From positions 1 through 64,000 of the forward strand of contig JAEZLR010000034.1 in the NCBI GenBank assembly GCA_023415205.1: DNA of 64,000 nt. Reading direction: 5' to 3'. The position numbers and the translations under genes were made by a program. The DNA comes from Bacillota bacterium. Its GTDB lineage: Bacteria > Bacillota > Clostridia > DSM-8532. Below the pieces are notes generated by a model, which made no database searches, was not told the DNA's origin, and worked only from the letters and a program-made list of their open reading frames with translations. Positions 36,707 to 46,700 of the stretch are shown piece by piece. Within the stretch, counting starts at the first letter, position 1. Each line of letters begins with the position of its first letter.

Positions 36707-38470
36707 GTGGCCCATGATGTTTTCATCTCCTATTCATCACATGATAAAAGTATAGCTGACGCCATCTGCTCCAACCTTGAAAATTCTAGGATCAGGTGCT
36801 GGATTGCGCCAAGGGATGTGATTCCCGGAAAAGAATGGGGAGAGGCTATTGTAGATGCCATCAGTGAAAGCAAGGTCATGGTGCTGATCTTCTCATCGGC
36901 ATCCAATAATTCACAGCAGGTGTTAAGAGAAGTGGAGCGAGCCGTCAACAAAAATGTCGTCATCGTTCCCTTCCGTATAGAGCCGGTTGTTCCCACCAAA
37001 TCCATGGAATACTTTCTTTACTCCACCCATTGGCTCGATGCCCTGACCCCTGATGTGGAAAAGTATATTGATGTCCTGGTGGATACCGTAGGGAAGTTCA
37101 TGGATAGGGAAATCAAGACTGAGACAACCTCTAAGCCCTTTATGGCCATTCCTTCCCAAAAGCCAAAGAAAAAGCTTAAAATGGCTCTGTTCATCCTTTT
37201 GGGGATTATTCTTGCCTGCTTTAGCATCTATGGCATGGCCACCGTTTTTACAAGATCCCAACAGACAGCGGGTATCCAGACCGTCCCTCCTTCAAATTCA
37301 TCCAGCCCATTGATAGAAGAGGATAAAACCCCCGGGAACGAAGCCATACCCTCTACAACATCCTCTCCCGAACCATCAGGCGCTCCGGAAGCCGGAACTT
37401 CTCCCGAGGCTGTCGAACAGCCGGGAGGCGAAGGTGAGGGTAATGTCCCTGTTAATCCCGGGACCTCTGGAAATGAAACCCATCAACCCCCTTCAGAAGA
37501 AAGTCAGTCCTCAGGCAAACAAATCGGGACCGAAGCCCAGTCGCCTGCACCTGATGAGGCGAAAACCAAGCTCAAGGTAGGGCAAATCCTGCGCTTTGGA
37601 AATTATTTTGGTCAGCCTGTTGATTGGGCCGTAATTCATGTGGATAAAGAAGGCAAGCCTTTACTGCTAACCACCCACATTCTTACCCTAAAACCCTTTG
37701 ATGCCTCTGAAAGTGGAACCTATAACAAGACCGGGGACATGGTTTTTGACAACAAAAAGCCTCGGACCGAGGCGTATACCAGCTATTCATCCGAGGATAT
37801 GATAGCCATGAAAGGAAGCAACTCCTGGGCAGAATCCAACCTCAGGCAGTGGCTTAATTCAGATCAAAAGAAGGTAAGCTATTCCACCCAGCCCCCGTCG
37901 GTCTCCGCCGTTTGGGGCGGCTATAACGCCTACGACAAAGAGATGGGCTTCCTCTATAATTTTACAGAGGAGGAGAAAGCCCTTATTAAAAAGGTGCAGA
38001 ATAAGTCGGTGGTTTCCATGATGGAAAAGGACAAGGCGACTGGAGGCAGTGCCCTTTACAATTTCTCAAGGGCTTCTCTACAGGATGCTTGGCATAACAC
38101 GGATCAGGCCTATTATACCTATGTGGAGGACAAGGTTTTCCTCTTGTCGGTGGAAGAGGCCTTAAGCTATATCTATGACAAGGGTCAATTGCTCAAGGTC
38201 TTTCTTACCGAGGAGGCCAAGGAGCGGGATGAGTCCTACTGGTATAAGGATTTAAAGCATGAGGCCGGAGGCGCTTTCATGTGGTGGCTTCGCACCCCCA
38301 ATGCCAATACGCCCTGTGAGGTTTGTATTGTGGCTACTACGGGAGATATTATCTATAGCGATTACGCCGTCCTTTCGGGAGTGGGTGTCAGACCCGCCTG
38401 TTATCTTACAAGCTCAGAACTGAATGTCACAGGTTCAGGAACAGCCGAAGACCCCTATATCCTCAAATAA
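36707..38470 (+). CDS. TIR domain - transmembrane - DUF6273 protein
   Basis: A 587-residue membrane protein. Residues 1-135 form a TIR domain: HDVFISYSSHDKSIADAI, CWIAPRDVIPG, EWGEAIVDAI and a VLREVERAV helix whose Glu (E75 or E77) could be the NADase catalytic residue. A KPKKKLK patch precedes one membrane helix (about 158-180), then a Ser/Pro/Glu-rich linker to ~285. The rest matches DUF6273-type domains: ILRFGNYFGQPVDWAVI, SWAESNLRQWLN, WWLRTPN and GVRPACYL. With the positive patch inside, the TIR domain should be cytoplasmic and DUF6273 outside, like a one-component signalling receptor. GGAGG lies 8 nt before the GTG. Stand-alone gene; no partner typical of TIR defence systems is adjacent. 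Confidence 0.92.
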   Translation: MAHDVFISYSSHDKSIADAICSNLENSRIRCWIAPRDVIPGKEWGEAIVDAISESKVMVLIFSSASNNSQQVLREVERAVNKNVVIVPFRIEPVVPTKSMEYFLYSTHWLDALTPDVEKYIDVLVDTVGKFMDREIKTETTSKPFMAIPSQKPKKKLKMALFILLGIILACFSIYGMATVFTRSQQTAGIQTVPPSNSSSPLIEEDKTPGNEAIPSTTSSPEPSGAPEAGTSPEAVEQPGGEGEGNVPVNPGTSGNETHQPPSEESQSSGKQIGTEAQSPAPDEAKTKLKVGQILRFGNYFGQPVDWAVIHVDKEGKPLLLTTHILTLKPFDASESGTYNKTGDMVFDNKKPRTEAYTSYSSEDMIAMKGSNSWAESNLRQWLNSDQKKVSYSTQPPSVSAVWGGYNAYDKEMGFLYNFTEEEKALIKKVQNKSVVSMMEKDKATGGSALYNFSRASLQDAWHNTDQAYYTYVEDKVFLLSVEEALSYIYDKGQLLKVFLTEEAKERDESYWYKDLKHEAGGAFMWWLRTPNANTPCEVCIVATTGDIIYSDYAVLSGVGVRPACYLTSSELNVTGSGTAEDPYILK

Positions 38471-38530
38471 TGGAAAGAGGCATATCATAAAACTAACTTT
38501 TGTGACAGCCCCTTTTACTTAAGTCGAACC

Positions 38531-39757
38531 TTAGTATCTGTTATCATAAATTCGGGTAGATTTTTTCTCGCTTCTGGGAAGATCGCCGATATTAACCACC
38601 TTCGGCACAATGGTGACACCGATACGGGTCTTGAAGAGTGTTGCCAAAGCATGCTCCACGTCTTTCTTGTCGCTGTTGGGAACAGCCTCAACAAACACCG
38701 TCATGATATCCTTTCCGTTCAGATGATCAATCATTACCTGGTATTCGCTGCTGGCACCTTCCACGTCCTTTAGCAGGGAATCAATCTGTCCGGGATAGAT
38801 ATTGACCCCCTTGATCTTAACCATGTCATCGGTGCGTCCAATAATCGTGTCTATTCTGGGGTACTTTCTTCCACAGGAGCATTCCCCCGGTAAAAACCGA
38901 GTCAGGTCATGGGTACGATAGCGGATAAGGGGCGCCCCCTCCTTTCGGAAGGTCGTGATGACCAGTTCGCCGATTTCTCCCTCGGGCAGCACCTCGCCGG
39001 TGTGGGGATTGATGATTTCAAAGTACAGGTAATCATCCCAGTAGTGCATTCCACATTCGTAATCACAGCTCATGGCAATGCCGGGGCCGTAGATTTCGGT
39101 CAAGCCGTAGATGTCATATAACTGAACACCCAGTTCATGGGCAATGCGCCTACGCATTTTTTCGCCCCAGCGCTCGGAACCGATAACCCCTTTTTTCAAA
39201 TGTATTTTTTCCCTGATTCCCAGCCTGGCTATTTCCTCGGCCAGAAGAAGGGCATAGGAGGAGGTGGCGCAAAGAACAGTGCTTTTCATATCCATCATCA
39301 TTTTAAGCTGTTTTTCTGTATTTCCGGGACCCATGGGGATGACCATGGCCCCTAAGAGCTCTGCACCGGTCTGAAAGCCGATGCCCGCGGTCCAGAGCCC
39401 GTAGCCGGGGGTGATATGTATACGATCCATGGGAGTGATCCCCGCTGTCTCATAACAGCGCTTGAACATATGGGCCCAATCGTCCACATCCCTTCGGGTA
39501 TAGGGGATGATGATGGGAGTGCCTGTGGTTCCCGATGAGGAATGAATGCGAACAATCTCACTTTCGGGGGCGGCCATGAGTCCCAGGGGGTAAGCCTCCC
39601 TTAAGTCCTCCTTGTTGGTAAAGGGAAGGGTCTCAAAATCCCCTTTGGTTTGAATATCTGCAATTGAGATACCCTGAAATTTTCTACTGTAAAAACCCTC
39701 TTGGCGAGTCAGGGCACATAGCTGACCCTTAATGGCCTTAAATTGAATCTCGTTCAT
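38531..39757 (-). CDS. paaK: Phenylacetate-CoA ligase family (aryl-CoA ligase)
   Basis: A 408-residue AMP-forming ligase. The adenylation P-loop HSSSGTTGTPIII (about 72-84), DIYGLTEIYGPG, YRTHDLT and IIGRTDDMVKIKGVNIYP match PaaK. The ATG at 39757 fits the family start; an in-frame extension to 39808 adds residues without resemblance. It follows iorB by about 60 bp. With indolepyruvate oxidoreductase it would interconvert arylacetates and aryl-acetyl-CoA, made from aromatic amino acids, possibly yielding ATP in the reverse direction. Confidence 0.92.
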   Translation of the reverse strand: MNEIQFKAIKGQLCALTRQEGFYSRKFQGISIADIQTKGDFETLPFTNKEDLREAYPLGLMAAPESEIVRIHSSSGTTGTPIIIPYTRRDVDDWAHMFKRCYETAGITPMDRIHITPGYGLWTAGIGFQTGAELLGAMVIPMGPGNTEKQLKMMMDMKSTVLCATSSYALLLAEEIARLGIREKIHLKKGVIGSERWGEKMRRRIAHELGVQLYDIYGLTEIYGPGIAMSCDYECGMHYWDDYLYFEIINPHTGEVLPEGEIGELVITTFRKEGAPLIRYRTHDLTRFLPGECSCGRKYPRIDTIIGRTDDMVKIKGVNIYPGQIDSLLKDVEGASSEYQVMIDHLNGKDIMTVFVEAVPNSDKKDVEHALATLFKTRIGVTIVPKVVNIGDLPRSEKKSTRIYDNRY

Positions 39758-39816
39758 ACTCTTCTCGTCTCCTCTGATCTTGTATAAAGGCTTTCCCAGG
39801 GAAAGCACGACCTATC

Positions 39817-40410
39817 TTAACGGATTTTATTCCTGGCAGCCTCAGCTCCCAGGTGCAGCGCCTTAATATTCATGGCTTTTATTTTTTCAGGAAGGACATG
39901 ATTCAGGGCGCGTTCCATATCCCCAACGGTGAAATCCAATACACCAAGCGCGGCCACTGCTCCAAGGAGAGCCACATTGACCACCTTTTCGGTACCACAA
40001 AGCTGAGCAATGCCCCCCGTATCCAGCAGGGTGAGTTGCTTTACCCTATTCCTTAAGAAGGACAAAATTTCCTGGCTGTTATATTCCGCTCCCGATAATG
40101 AGGTGGTGAAGGGGATGATGCTCTTCTGACTTACCACCATATAACCGTCGGGCTTAAGATAGGGGAGGGCCCTAACAGCCTCAGCCATCTCAAAGGCTAT
40201 GATCATGTCGGCGGTGCCTAATGGGATGAGGGGCGAGTGTATTTCTTTGCCCACACGGACATGACTTAAAACGCTGCCTCCCCGCTGAGCCATTCCAATG
40301 GTCTCTGCCGTACGCACCTTGAGCCCCTTGTCCATAGCCGTCTGAGCGATGAGCTTTGCGGCCAGAATGGTACCCTGTCCACCGACACCCGTTAAAATAC
40401 AGCTTTTCAT
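39817..40410 (-). CDS. iorB: Indolepyruvate:ferredoxin oxidoreductase, beta subunit
   Basis: A 197-residue gamma-type subunit of 2-oxoacid:ferredoxin oxidoreductases. GVGGQGTILAAKLIA at the N-terminus and TIGMAQRGGSVLSHVRVG are the family motifs. Its ATG overlaps the iorA stop as ATGA, with AGGAGGT inside the last iorA codons, so translation is coupled. It pairs with IorA to oxidise aryl-pyruvates to aryl-acetyl-CoA. Confidence 0.95.
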   Translation of the reverse strand: MKSCILTGVGGQGTILAAKLIAQTAMDKGLKVRTAETIGMAQRGGSVLSHVRVGKEIHSPLIPLGTADMIIAFEMAEAVRALPYLKPDGYMVVSQKSIIPFTTSLSGAEYNSQEILSFLRNRVKQLTLLDTGGIAQLCGTEKVVNVALLGAVAALGVLDFTVGDMERALNHVLPEKIKAMNIKALHLGAEAARNKIR

Positions 40411-42200
40411 AGCTTGGCACCTCCTATGGCGTCAAATGGGCAAACCTGGGCACAGATGGAGCAGCCATAGCACATATAGGCGTCAATCACCGCTTTGCCA
40501 TTATCCATGGACATGGCTGGACAACCTAATTCTCTGATACAGCGCCGACAGCCTCTACACGATTCTTGATTTACGGTAAAGGAGGGCGCCGGCTTTGCCA
40601 CCTGGATACAGGGTGCTTCAAAAATAATGGCTGAAACGCCTTTAGTGCCTGTAGCTTTAACTACAGCCCTCTTTGCCTCTTCTAGGTTGAAGGGGTTAAC
40701 CCTCTCGATGGACTTTACACCCAAGGCAGTCAGGACCTGAGTCATGCTGATTTTCTCTGAGATAGTTCCCATCATGGTTTTTCCGGTCCCGGGATGGGGT
40801 TGGTTACCGGTCATGGCTGTTGTGGCGTTATCCAGAACCACCAACACAAAATCAGTCTCATTGTAAATGGCATTGACGACACCGGGGATACCCGTATGGA
40901 AGAAGGTGGAGTCCCCGATAAAGGCGAAATGAACTCCATCGGGCTCAGTTCTATGAAGCCCTTGGGCCATGGTCACTCCGGCACCCATACACAAACAGGT
41001 GTCCACCATTTCAAGGGGTTTGGCGTTTCCTAGGGTGTAACAGCCGATGTCTCCAGAAAAGACGGCTTTTCGTCCCTTCATAGCCTGCTTGACAGCATAA
41101 AAGGAGGCACGGTGGGGACAGCCTGCGCAAAGAACGGGAGGGCGGACAGGCAAAGGAACAGACACGTCCTGGGTTTGGGATGGGGTTTGGGGAAGGCCCA
41201 AAAAATGCTGGATCATGGCCCCTACCGATTCTACGGTGTTTTCTCCGGCAAAGGGCGAATCACCGGTGAGCTTCCCTCTGATTCTTACAGGCAGATGATA
41301 TTTACCACAGATCACTAGAAGCTCTTTTTCTATATAAGGAGAAAGCTCTTCAATCACAAGAACCTCCTCCAGGTCTTCAAGGAAATCAAGGGCCAACTTT
41401 TCCGGGAACGGATGGGGCGTTCCGATTTTCATGAGCTTTACTGGAGGGTCCATAAAAGACAGGGCTTCACGGGTATAGGCATCATTGATGCCGTGAGTCA
41501 CGATGCCCTTTTTTCCGCTACCGGATAGGGAATTAAACGGGGAGGCAGAGAATTCCTCGCTAAGCTGAAGGTTGCGCTCTTCTATCTTTATATGGTTCTG
41601 ATGGGACAGACGGGGGAAGATCACCCATTTAGGATCCTTTTGAAAGCCTTCAGAAGCGATGCTCTTGCGATAATCGTCCAGAAGAATGTCAGCACTTGCA
41701 TGACATACTCGGGTGGTAGGGCGCAAAATAACAGGTGTAGAATATTTCTCGGATAGCTCAAAAGCCTCCTGTATCATGATAAAGGCCTCTTCCGGGGAAG
41801 AGGGATCCAAAACAGGCAACCTGGAAAATACACCGAATTGTCGTGTATCCTGCTCGGTCTGTGAGGAAATAGGACCCGGATCATCAGCCACAACCACCAC
41901 CATACCGCCTTTGACTCCTATGTATGCCAGACTCATGATGGGGTCGGAGGCTACATTTAATCCCACCTGCTTCATGGTGACCAAGGTTCGGGTGCCAGTA
42001 AAGGCAGCCCCCGAAGCCACTTCCAAAGCGGACTTTTCGTTGACTGACCACTCCACATAGATGTCTCCGGGATTGTATTTTGCCACGGTTTCTAATATTT
42101 CTGTGGAGGGTGTTCCGGGATAGCCCGTAACAACACCTACACCTGCGCGAATGGCCCCCAGGGCAATCGCCTGATTCCCTAATAATAATTCTTTAGCCAC
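40407..42200 (-). CDS. iorA: Indolepyruvate:ferredoxin oxidoreductase, alpha subunit
   Basis: A 597-residue thiamin-diphosphate enzyme that decarboxylates indolepyruvate and related aryl-pyruvates from Trp, Phe and Tyr, reducing ferredoxin. The N-terminal GNQAIALGAIRAGVGVVTGYPGTPSTEI, the LCAGCPHRASFYAVK segment, and the TPP/Mg site GDIGCYTLG with GDSTFFHTGIPG are visible. Two ferredoxin-type clusters close the protein: CRGCRRCIRELGCP and CYGCSICAQVCPFDAI. Start is GTG with AGAGGG 9 nt upstream. It heads the iorA-iorB-paaK operon. Confidence 0.96.
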   Translation of the reverse strand: MAKELLLGNQAIALGAIRAGVGVVTGYPGTPSTEILETVAKYNPGDIYVEWSVNEKSALEVASGAAFTGTRTLVTMKQVGLNVASDPIMSLAYIGVKGGMVVVVADDPGPISSQTEQDTRQFGVFSRLPVLDPSSPEEAFIMIQEAFELSEKYSTPVILRPTTRVCHASADILLDDYRKSIASEGFQKDPKWVIFPRLSHQNHIKIEERNLQLSEEFSASPFNSLSGSGKKGIVTHGINDAYTREALSFMDPPVKLMKIGTPHPFPEKLALDFLEDLEEVLVIEELSPYIEKELLVICGKYHLPVRIRGKLTGDSPFAGENTVESVGAMIQHFLGLPQTPSQTQDVSVPLPVRPPVLCAGCPHRASFYAVKQAMKGRKAVFSGDIGCYTLGNAKPLEMVDTCLCMGAGVTMAQGLHRTEPDGVHFAFIGDSTFFHTGIPGVVNAIYNETDFVLVVLDNATTAMTGNQPHPGTGKTMMGTISEKISMTQVLTALGVKSIERVNPFNLEEAKRAVVKATGTKGVSAIIFEAPCIQVAKPAPSFTVNQESCRGCRRCIRELGCPAMSMDNGKAVIDAYMCYGCSICAQVCPFDAIGGAKL

Positions 42201-42461
42201 TATTAATAACCCTCTTGTCCAGAATTTTTATCTTATATTTAAATATACATCAATTTTCTCTAGTTTTAAACCGAATTCCCTAAATGTTTCATGGAAAGAG
42301 TAGGGGGAGAGGCCTTGGGCCTTAAGCGAAACCATAGTGAATTTGACAAGATTCTACCCATACGCCTTTTATTCGCCCTCAAGGAGTATGGTGTTTTTTG
42401 GGAGCGTGTACTATACTCAAGGGTGTCCGGACAAATCATTCTCTTATCTAGGAGGTATTCT

Positions 42462-42902
42462 ATGTATTTCATTGGAGTAATTCTGTTTTTTGTAGTGATG
42501 TTCGTGTTAGGTATATCTAATGGCTCGGTTGCATTGTTAGTAGATTTCCCCAGTATACTGCTCATTCTAGCTTTAAGCATTCCCACCCTGGTGGCCTCGG
42601 GTCTCTTGCCTGACTTTTTAAAGGGCTTTAAGCTGATGGGACAAAAGGTAAACTACTATTCAAAAATAGACCTGGAACGTATTTTAGAAGCACATAAGCT
42701 GGCAACCTCTGTACTGTTTCTTTCGGGAGGCATGGTAATCGTTCTATCGGCGGCTATTATTCTCACAACCCTTGACGATCTATCTCACTTGGGCCCGAGT
42801 TTGGCCCTGGCGCTCTTCTCCGTCCTCTATTCCTTAATCCTTAACGCTCTAATCCTGCCGATCAAATCCAAGGTACGGGTGATTCTTAAGACCATGGAAT
42901 AG
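42462..42902 (+). CDS. Small MotA-like membrane protein
   Basis: A 146-residue protein starting at the ATG at 42462 (AGGAGG 6 nt upstream); frame upstream of it is not coding-like. It has about four hydrophobic helices. The first two, with ISNGSVALLVDFPSILLILALSIPTLVASG, resemble the first two helices of MotA-type stator proteins, but the C-terminal MotA region with its proline and charged motor contacts is absent. It is probably not a motor subunit. The LuxR-type gene follows 11 bp later, so they likely form an operon. Confidence 0.75.
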   Translation: MYFIGVILFFVVMFVLGISNGSVALLVDFPSILLILALSIPTLVASGLLPDFLKGFKLMGQKVNYYSKIDLERILEAHKLATSVLFLSGGMVIVLSAAIILTTLDDLSHLGPSLALALFSVLYSLILNALILPIKSKVRVILKTME

Positions 42903-42913
42903 GGGTAAATTCA

Positions 42914-43570
42914 ATGAAAAGGCTTTCTTATCTTCTTTTGGGGATTCTGCTCTATCTTCTGCTTTTGGGATTGTTTTTTGAGTTTAATTGGTTGAAGATT
43001 TTACAGCCTGTACCCCTCCTGTCGGTCGTTTTGGGGGTAATCATTCTGACCCTTTCCCAATACAAAAAAGGAATGGGGAAAGAGGAGCTACTAAGCCATG
43101 CCCAATGGAATGCATTCTTCGCGGGACTTCTGGCCTCCCTGTTTTCCCTGTTATCACTTTTTTCAGATGTGGGCCAGTTATCCATTGGAATGCTGACAGA
43201 AAACCTGATCCCATTGATTTACGGAAGCATCCTCTATTTCATTATAGATCTCTTCATGAGACATGAGCCTCCCAGGCGGCAGGAGAAGGTTGAAGTCAAT
43301 ACATCTAATAAGCCTAGTGACGCCTTTTCACCCCAGGTGGCACACCCCATCCTGTTGGCTAAAGGGTTTTCGTCACGGGAATGCCATGTTGCGCTCAAGC
43401 TCATGGAGGGCATATCCAATAAGGAAATTGCACAACAGCTTTATATTTCTGAGGCAACTGTAAAAAAACATATTCAGAACATGTTTAAAAAATGCAATGC
43501 AACCGACCGACAAAACTTCCTCACCCTGTATCTTGAATGGGTGGATAATCACAATCAACCCCATGTATAA
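42914..43570 (+). CDS. Membrane-anchored LuxR-type regulator
   Basis: A 218-residue protein with about four hydrophobic helices in residues 5-115, a charged linker, and a C-terminal LuxR/GerE helix-turn-helix (about 150-210): FSSRECHVALKLMEGISN, KEIAQQLYISEATVKKHIQNMFKK. No receiver domain is present. Membrane-bound one-component regulators of this build sense a membrane or extracellular cue directly. The preceding small MotA-like gene is likely its partner; its N-terminal helices look like the same fold. Target genes are not evident. Confidence 0.9.
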   Translation: MKRLSYLLLGILLYLLLLGLFFEFNWLKILQPVPLLSVVLGVIILTLSQYKKGMGKEELLSHAQWNAFFAGLLASLFSLLSLFSDVGQLSIGMLTENLIPLIYGSILYFIIDLFMRHEPPRRQEKVEVNTSNKPSDAFSPQVAHPILLAKGFSSRECHVALKLMEGISNKEIAQQLYISEATVKKHIQNMFKKCNATDRQNFLTLYLEWVDNHNQPHV

Positions 43571-43594
43571 GGGATGACGCTGACTGACTAAGTC

Positions 43595-43632
43595 AATCCG
43601 CTACGGCTTAAGTTCCGGGCGGATTTCTTTTT
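43595..43632 (+). terminator. Terminator after the LuxR-type gene
   Basis: AATCCGC pairs with GCGGATT, with further pairing of CGG/CCG inside, followed by TTCTTTTT. Confidence 0.75.
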
Positions 43633-43711
43633 AATTTCATTGAAGCAGAATCCTTGAGAATTAAAGGGTGCAGTATAAAGGCGATGTTTCTATTCGGAAC
43701 CTTGAAACGCT

Positions 43712-46700
43712 CTATCGCCAGAGAACCATCCTAAGGATATCTTTTCTAAAGCCGACATCTGAGAGGGCATTCATCAAAAGATCTCTCTGGGCCTCATCCT
43801 CAGGCCAATACTTGACGGCAACCTTTTTACGATCCGGCCAGATACGTTTAGCTTTAAAGGCCTCCGTGAAGGCTTTCAATGCACCTGTGAGCTCATGGGC
43901 TTCTCCTGAAAAAACAATCCTCTCCCCGAACTTATCAACAATGACTTGGGGCTTCCCCCGGTGAAGGACAATAACGGTGCCAGGAATATTGACGAAGGTC
44001 AGAAGCTCCTCATTTCTGGCCACTATTTTCCCATAAACCTGGGCGGGGTCACATCCATTGATGACCTGGTACTCCGCGGTAAGTTCAAGCCGCCGGTAGG
44101 CCTCGGGAGCCATGAACTGTGCGCCGGACAGGCCCTCGATGAAGTAGCCCCGGAGGATATTCCCCGCGTACTCACGGTTTTTGAGGGCCTCGTAGATTTC
44201 ATTCCAGGTGAAGGGAGATCTTTCAAGGCTCAGGGTTTCCCTGGATAACAGACCGTAACGGGCAAGCCAGCGATCAATCAGTTGATTGAGATTGTCCTCT
44301 TTAACGGGCCAGGCCAGTTCCCAACGTCCCATATCCATTCTTGATACAGCCAGGGCTGCTCTTTTGGCTTTTTCGACCCCAGGCCTCTGAGGGCCTCTTG
44401 ACGGGGGTGTTTTATTCATGAAAAAGCGTACAGGGATGAAGGCGTCGTTGATCACTTGGCCTTTGAAGACAAGGCGTTCAAGGATATTCAGAAGCACCGG
44501 GGTGGAAAAGCCCGTTAGTGCGGTCAACACATGAACAAAACAGGCGCCCTTCTGTTTGAGAGCCTCAAGAACTCGTTCCTCCTCCGGGTCAGAAGTATTA
44601 AGCCACTCAGAGGGTGTCTCCAAGGTAAGTTGCGTTGTTTCGGTGGCATACCAGGCAAGGGTGAGGCCCTTGTCCTCCTCATCCTGTAATGCCCGCCAGA
44701 AAACTCGTCCCGAAGCGCAAAGCCTGTCCAAATGAGCGGGAGAGTAATGGGGAACCCGAGCGGGGAAAACAATGGTCTCCCACCAGTCCCACGGCAAGTA
44801 TAAGCCCTCCATTTGTACAATGGTACTGTACAGGGATTCCACGGGGCTGACGGATTCCTGACCGATTTTTTGCCAGAGGGGAAGGAAGGAGGCATAGGCC
44901 GACGATCCTAAAGTCTCCACTTCATTGGATCTTAAGGTGCTGGCTTTTCGTATCATAGACTCATAGAGCTTTATGTGGCAAAACTCCTCGGCGGATTCGT
45001 CAGAGAAATGCCCTTTCACAAGAATCTCCCCGGTATGAAGCCCCAGAAGGGCTTTATCGATTGCTAAAGAAGAAAACCCATAGCGCAAGGCGATATCTTC
45101 CCGTGAAAAGGGACTGTTGTACCGGCTGAACCTGCGCAGAATACGCAAAATAGCGTCCTCATGGCTCCAGGTACCTTCGGTGGTCACTAACCGGAGCAGG
45201 CCTTCGGGAAGAACTGAAGAAGGAAGTTTCATGGCACAAAGGTACAATTCAGCCTCCTCTGCGGCAATGATAAGGTCCGGGTGTCCCTCGGCCCCATTAA
45301 GGAGAATTAAGCGGTTTTCTGCGGTCAATTCATTGACCCATGTCCGTAAACTTCCTGCGGGAACCAGGGAAAGGGGGATATCCCCATAGATCAGAAGAAA
45401 GGAATGAAGCTCATTGGGGCTGGATACCCCATCCAATTTTGTCGTTGGATTATTTTTTGATTTCACCTCGTTGACGGCTTCGAGAAGCAGGGGCGGCCTC
45501 TCCTCCTCCTGACGGTATGACAAATGCAGGGCATCCACTCCTGTAATCATCGGGCCCTTGGTATCTCCGGGATGGGGAGCCTTTTCTGCATACATCATGA
45601 TGAATTTAAACTCAAATAAGAGCTCGGAGGCAAAAGGGGAGGGAAACCAACTGCTTTTTTCCACCACTTCTATATGACCGGAACGGATATCCTTCAAAAC
45701 CTCAACGGCGTGGGGGATATCAAAGAGATCCTCCAGACACTCCCGCATGGTTTCGATAATCAGCGGGTGATCCAAGGTTCTCCGGGCGTTTTCCAAGGCA
45801 TCCACCGACCGAAGCCTTTGAATCCATAGGGGAAGGCGCTGACCAATGTTCCGCACACCCATCATCATGGAACGGTAGGCATTATACCGAAAGGTCATGG
45901 CGAAGCGGGAGGTGCCGGGCAGCATGTCAATCAGCGACTTTTCCACTGTTGCGGGATTGACGAGGGATAGAACATGGGATAGTGTATCGGGACAGCCGTA
46001 AATATGAAGCAGGATGGCATCATTGTTATGGCTTGAATAAACCTGGCAGTGAAGGGTATCCTCCAGAGCCTTCTGGAGAAGGATAGCCAGAACACTGTTC
46101 ACCCGGCCTCCTAAATGGGCATGGATAACAATCCTTTGGTCGGAAATTTCGTCCTTTAAATACTCCACCACAATTCGGCGGTCGTGGGAAAGGACCCCCA
46201 AGGCTTCCTTCTGATCCATGAGATAGTCTCTGATGTTCATGGCAGCCGTTTCATCCATGACGCCTGTCCCGGTTAACTCGGAAATGAAATCCTCCGATTC
46301 AAGGTTTTCCGAGAGTGTTCTCAGATACCTGCCAAAGGATACGCCCTGTTCATAGGGGCTACCAACGCCATCTCCCTGCCAGAAGGGGGTTTTTGCACCC
46401 ACACTGCTGCCGGGAGCCACTATAACCCGGTTTTTTTCAATTTTGACCACCTTCCATGGGGAATTGCCCAGCATGAAACGATCTCCAAGCCTGGCCTCAA
46501 ATACAAAGACCTCGTCCAATTCACCAATTCGGGTTTTATAATCCTCCAGAACGACAGGAAAATAGCCCCTGTCGGGAATGGTACCGCTGCTATTCACAGC
46601 CAGCATCCTGCTATATCCCGTTCCTTCAAGGGTTTTATTTTGTCTGTCCCAATAAATCCTGGGTTTTGCGGGGATGTCCTCCGAATGCTCGAAATCTCCG

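Noticed and set aside
36707..38470. Thoeris or CBASS defence locus
   Set aside because: Only the TIR domain is present; no SIR2-type effector, cyclase or partner gene nearby.
42462..42902. Flagellar motor protein MotA
   Set aside because: Only the first helices resemble MotA; the motor-contact region and a motB neighbour are absent.
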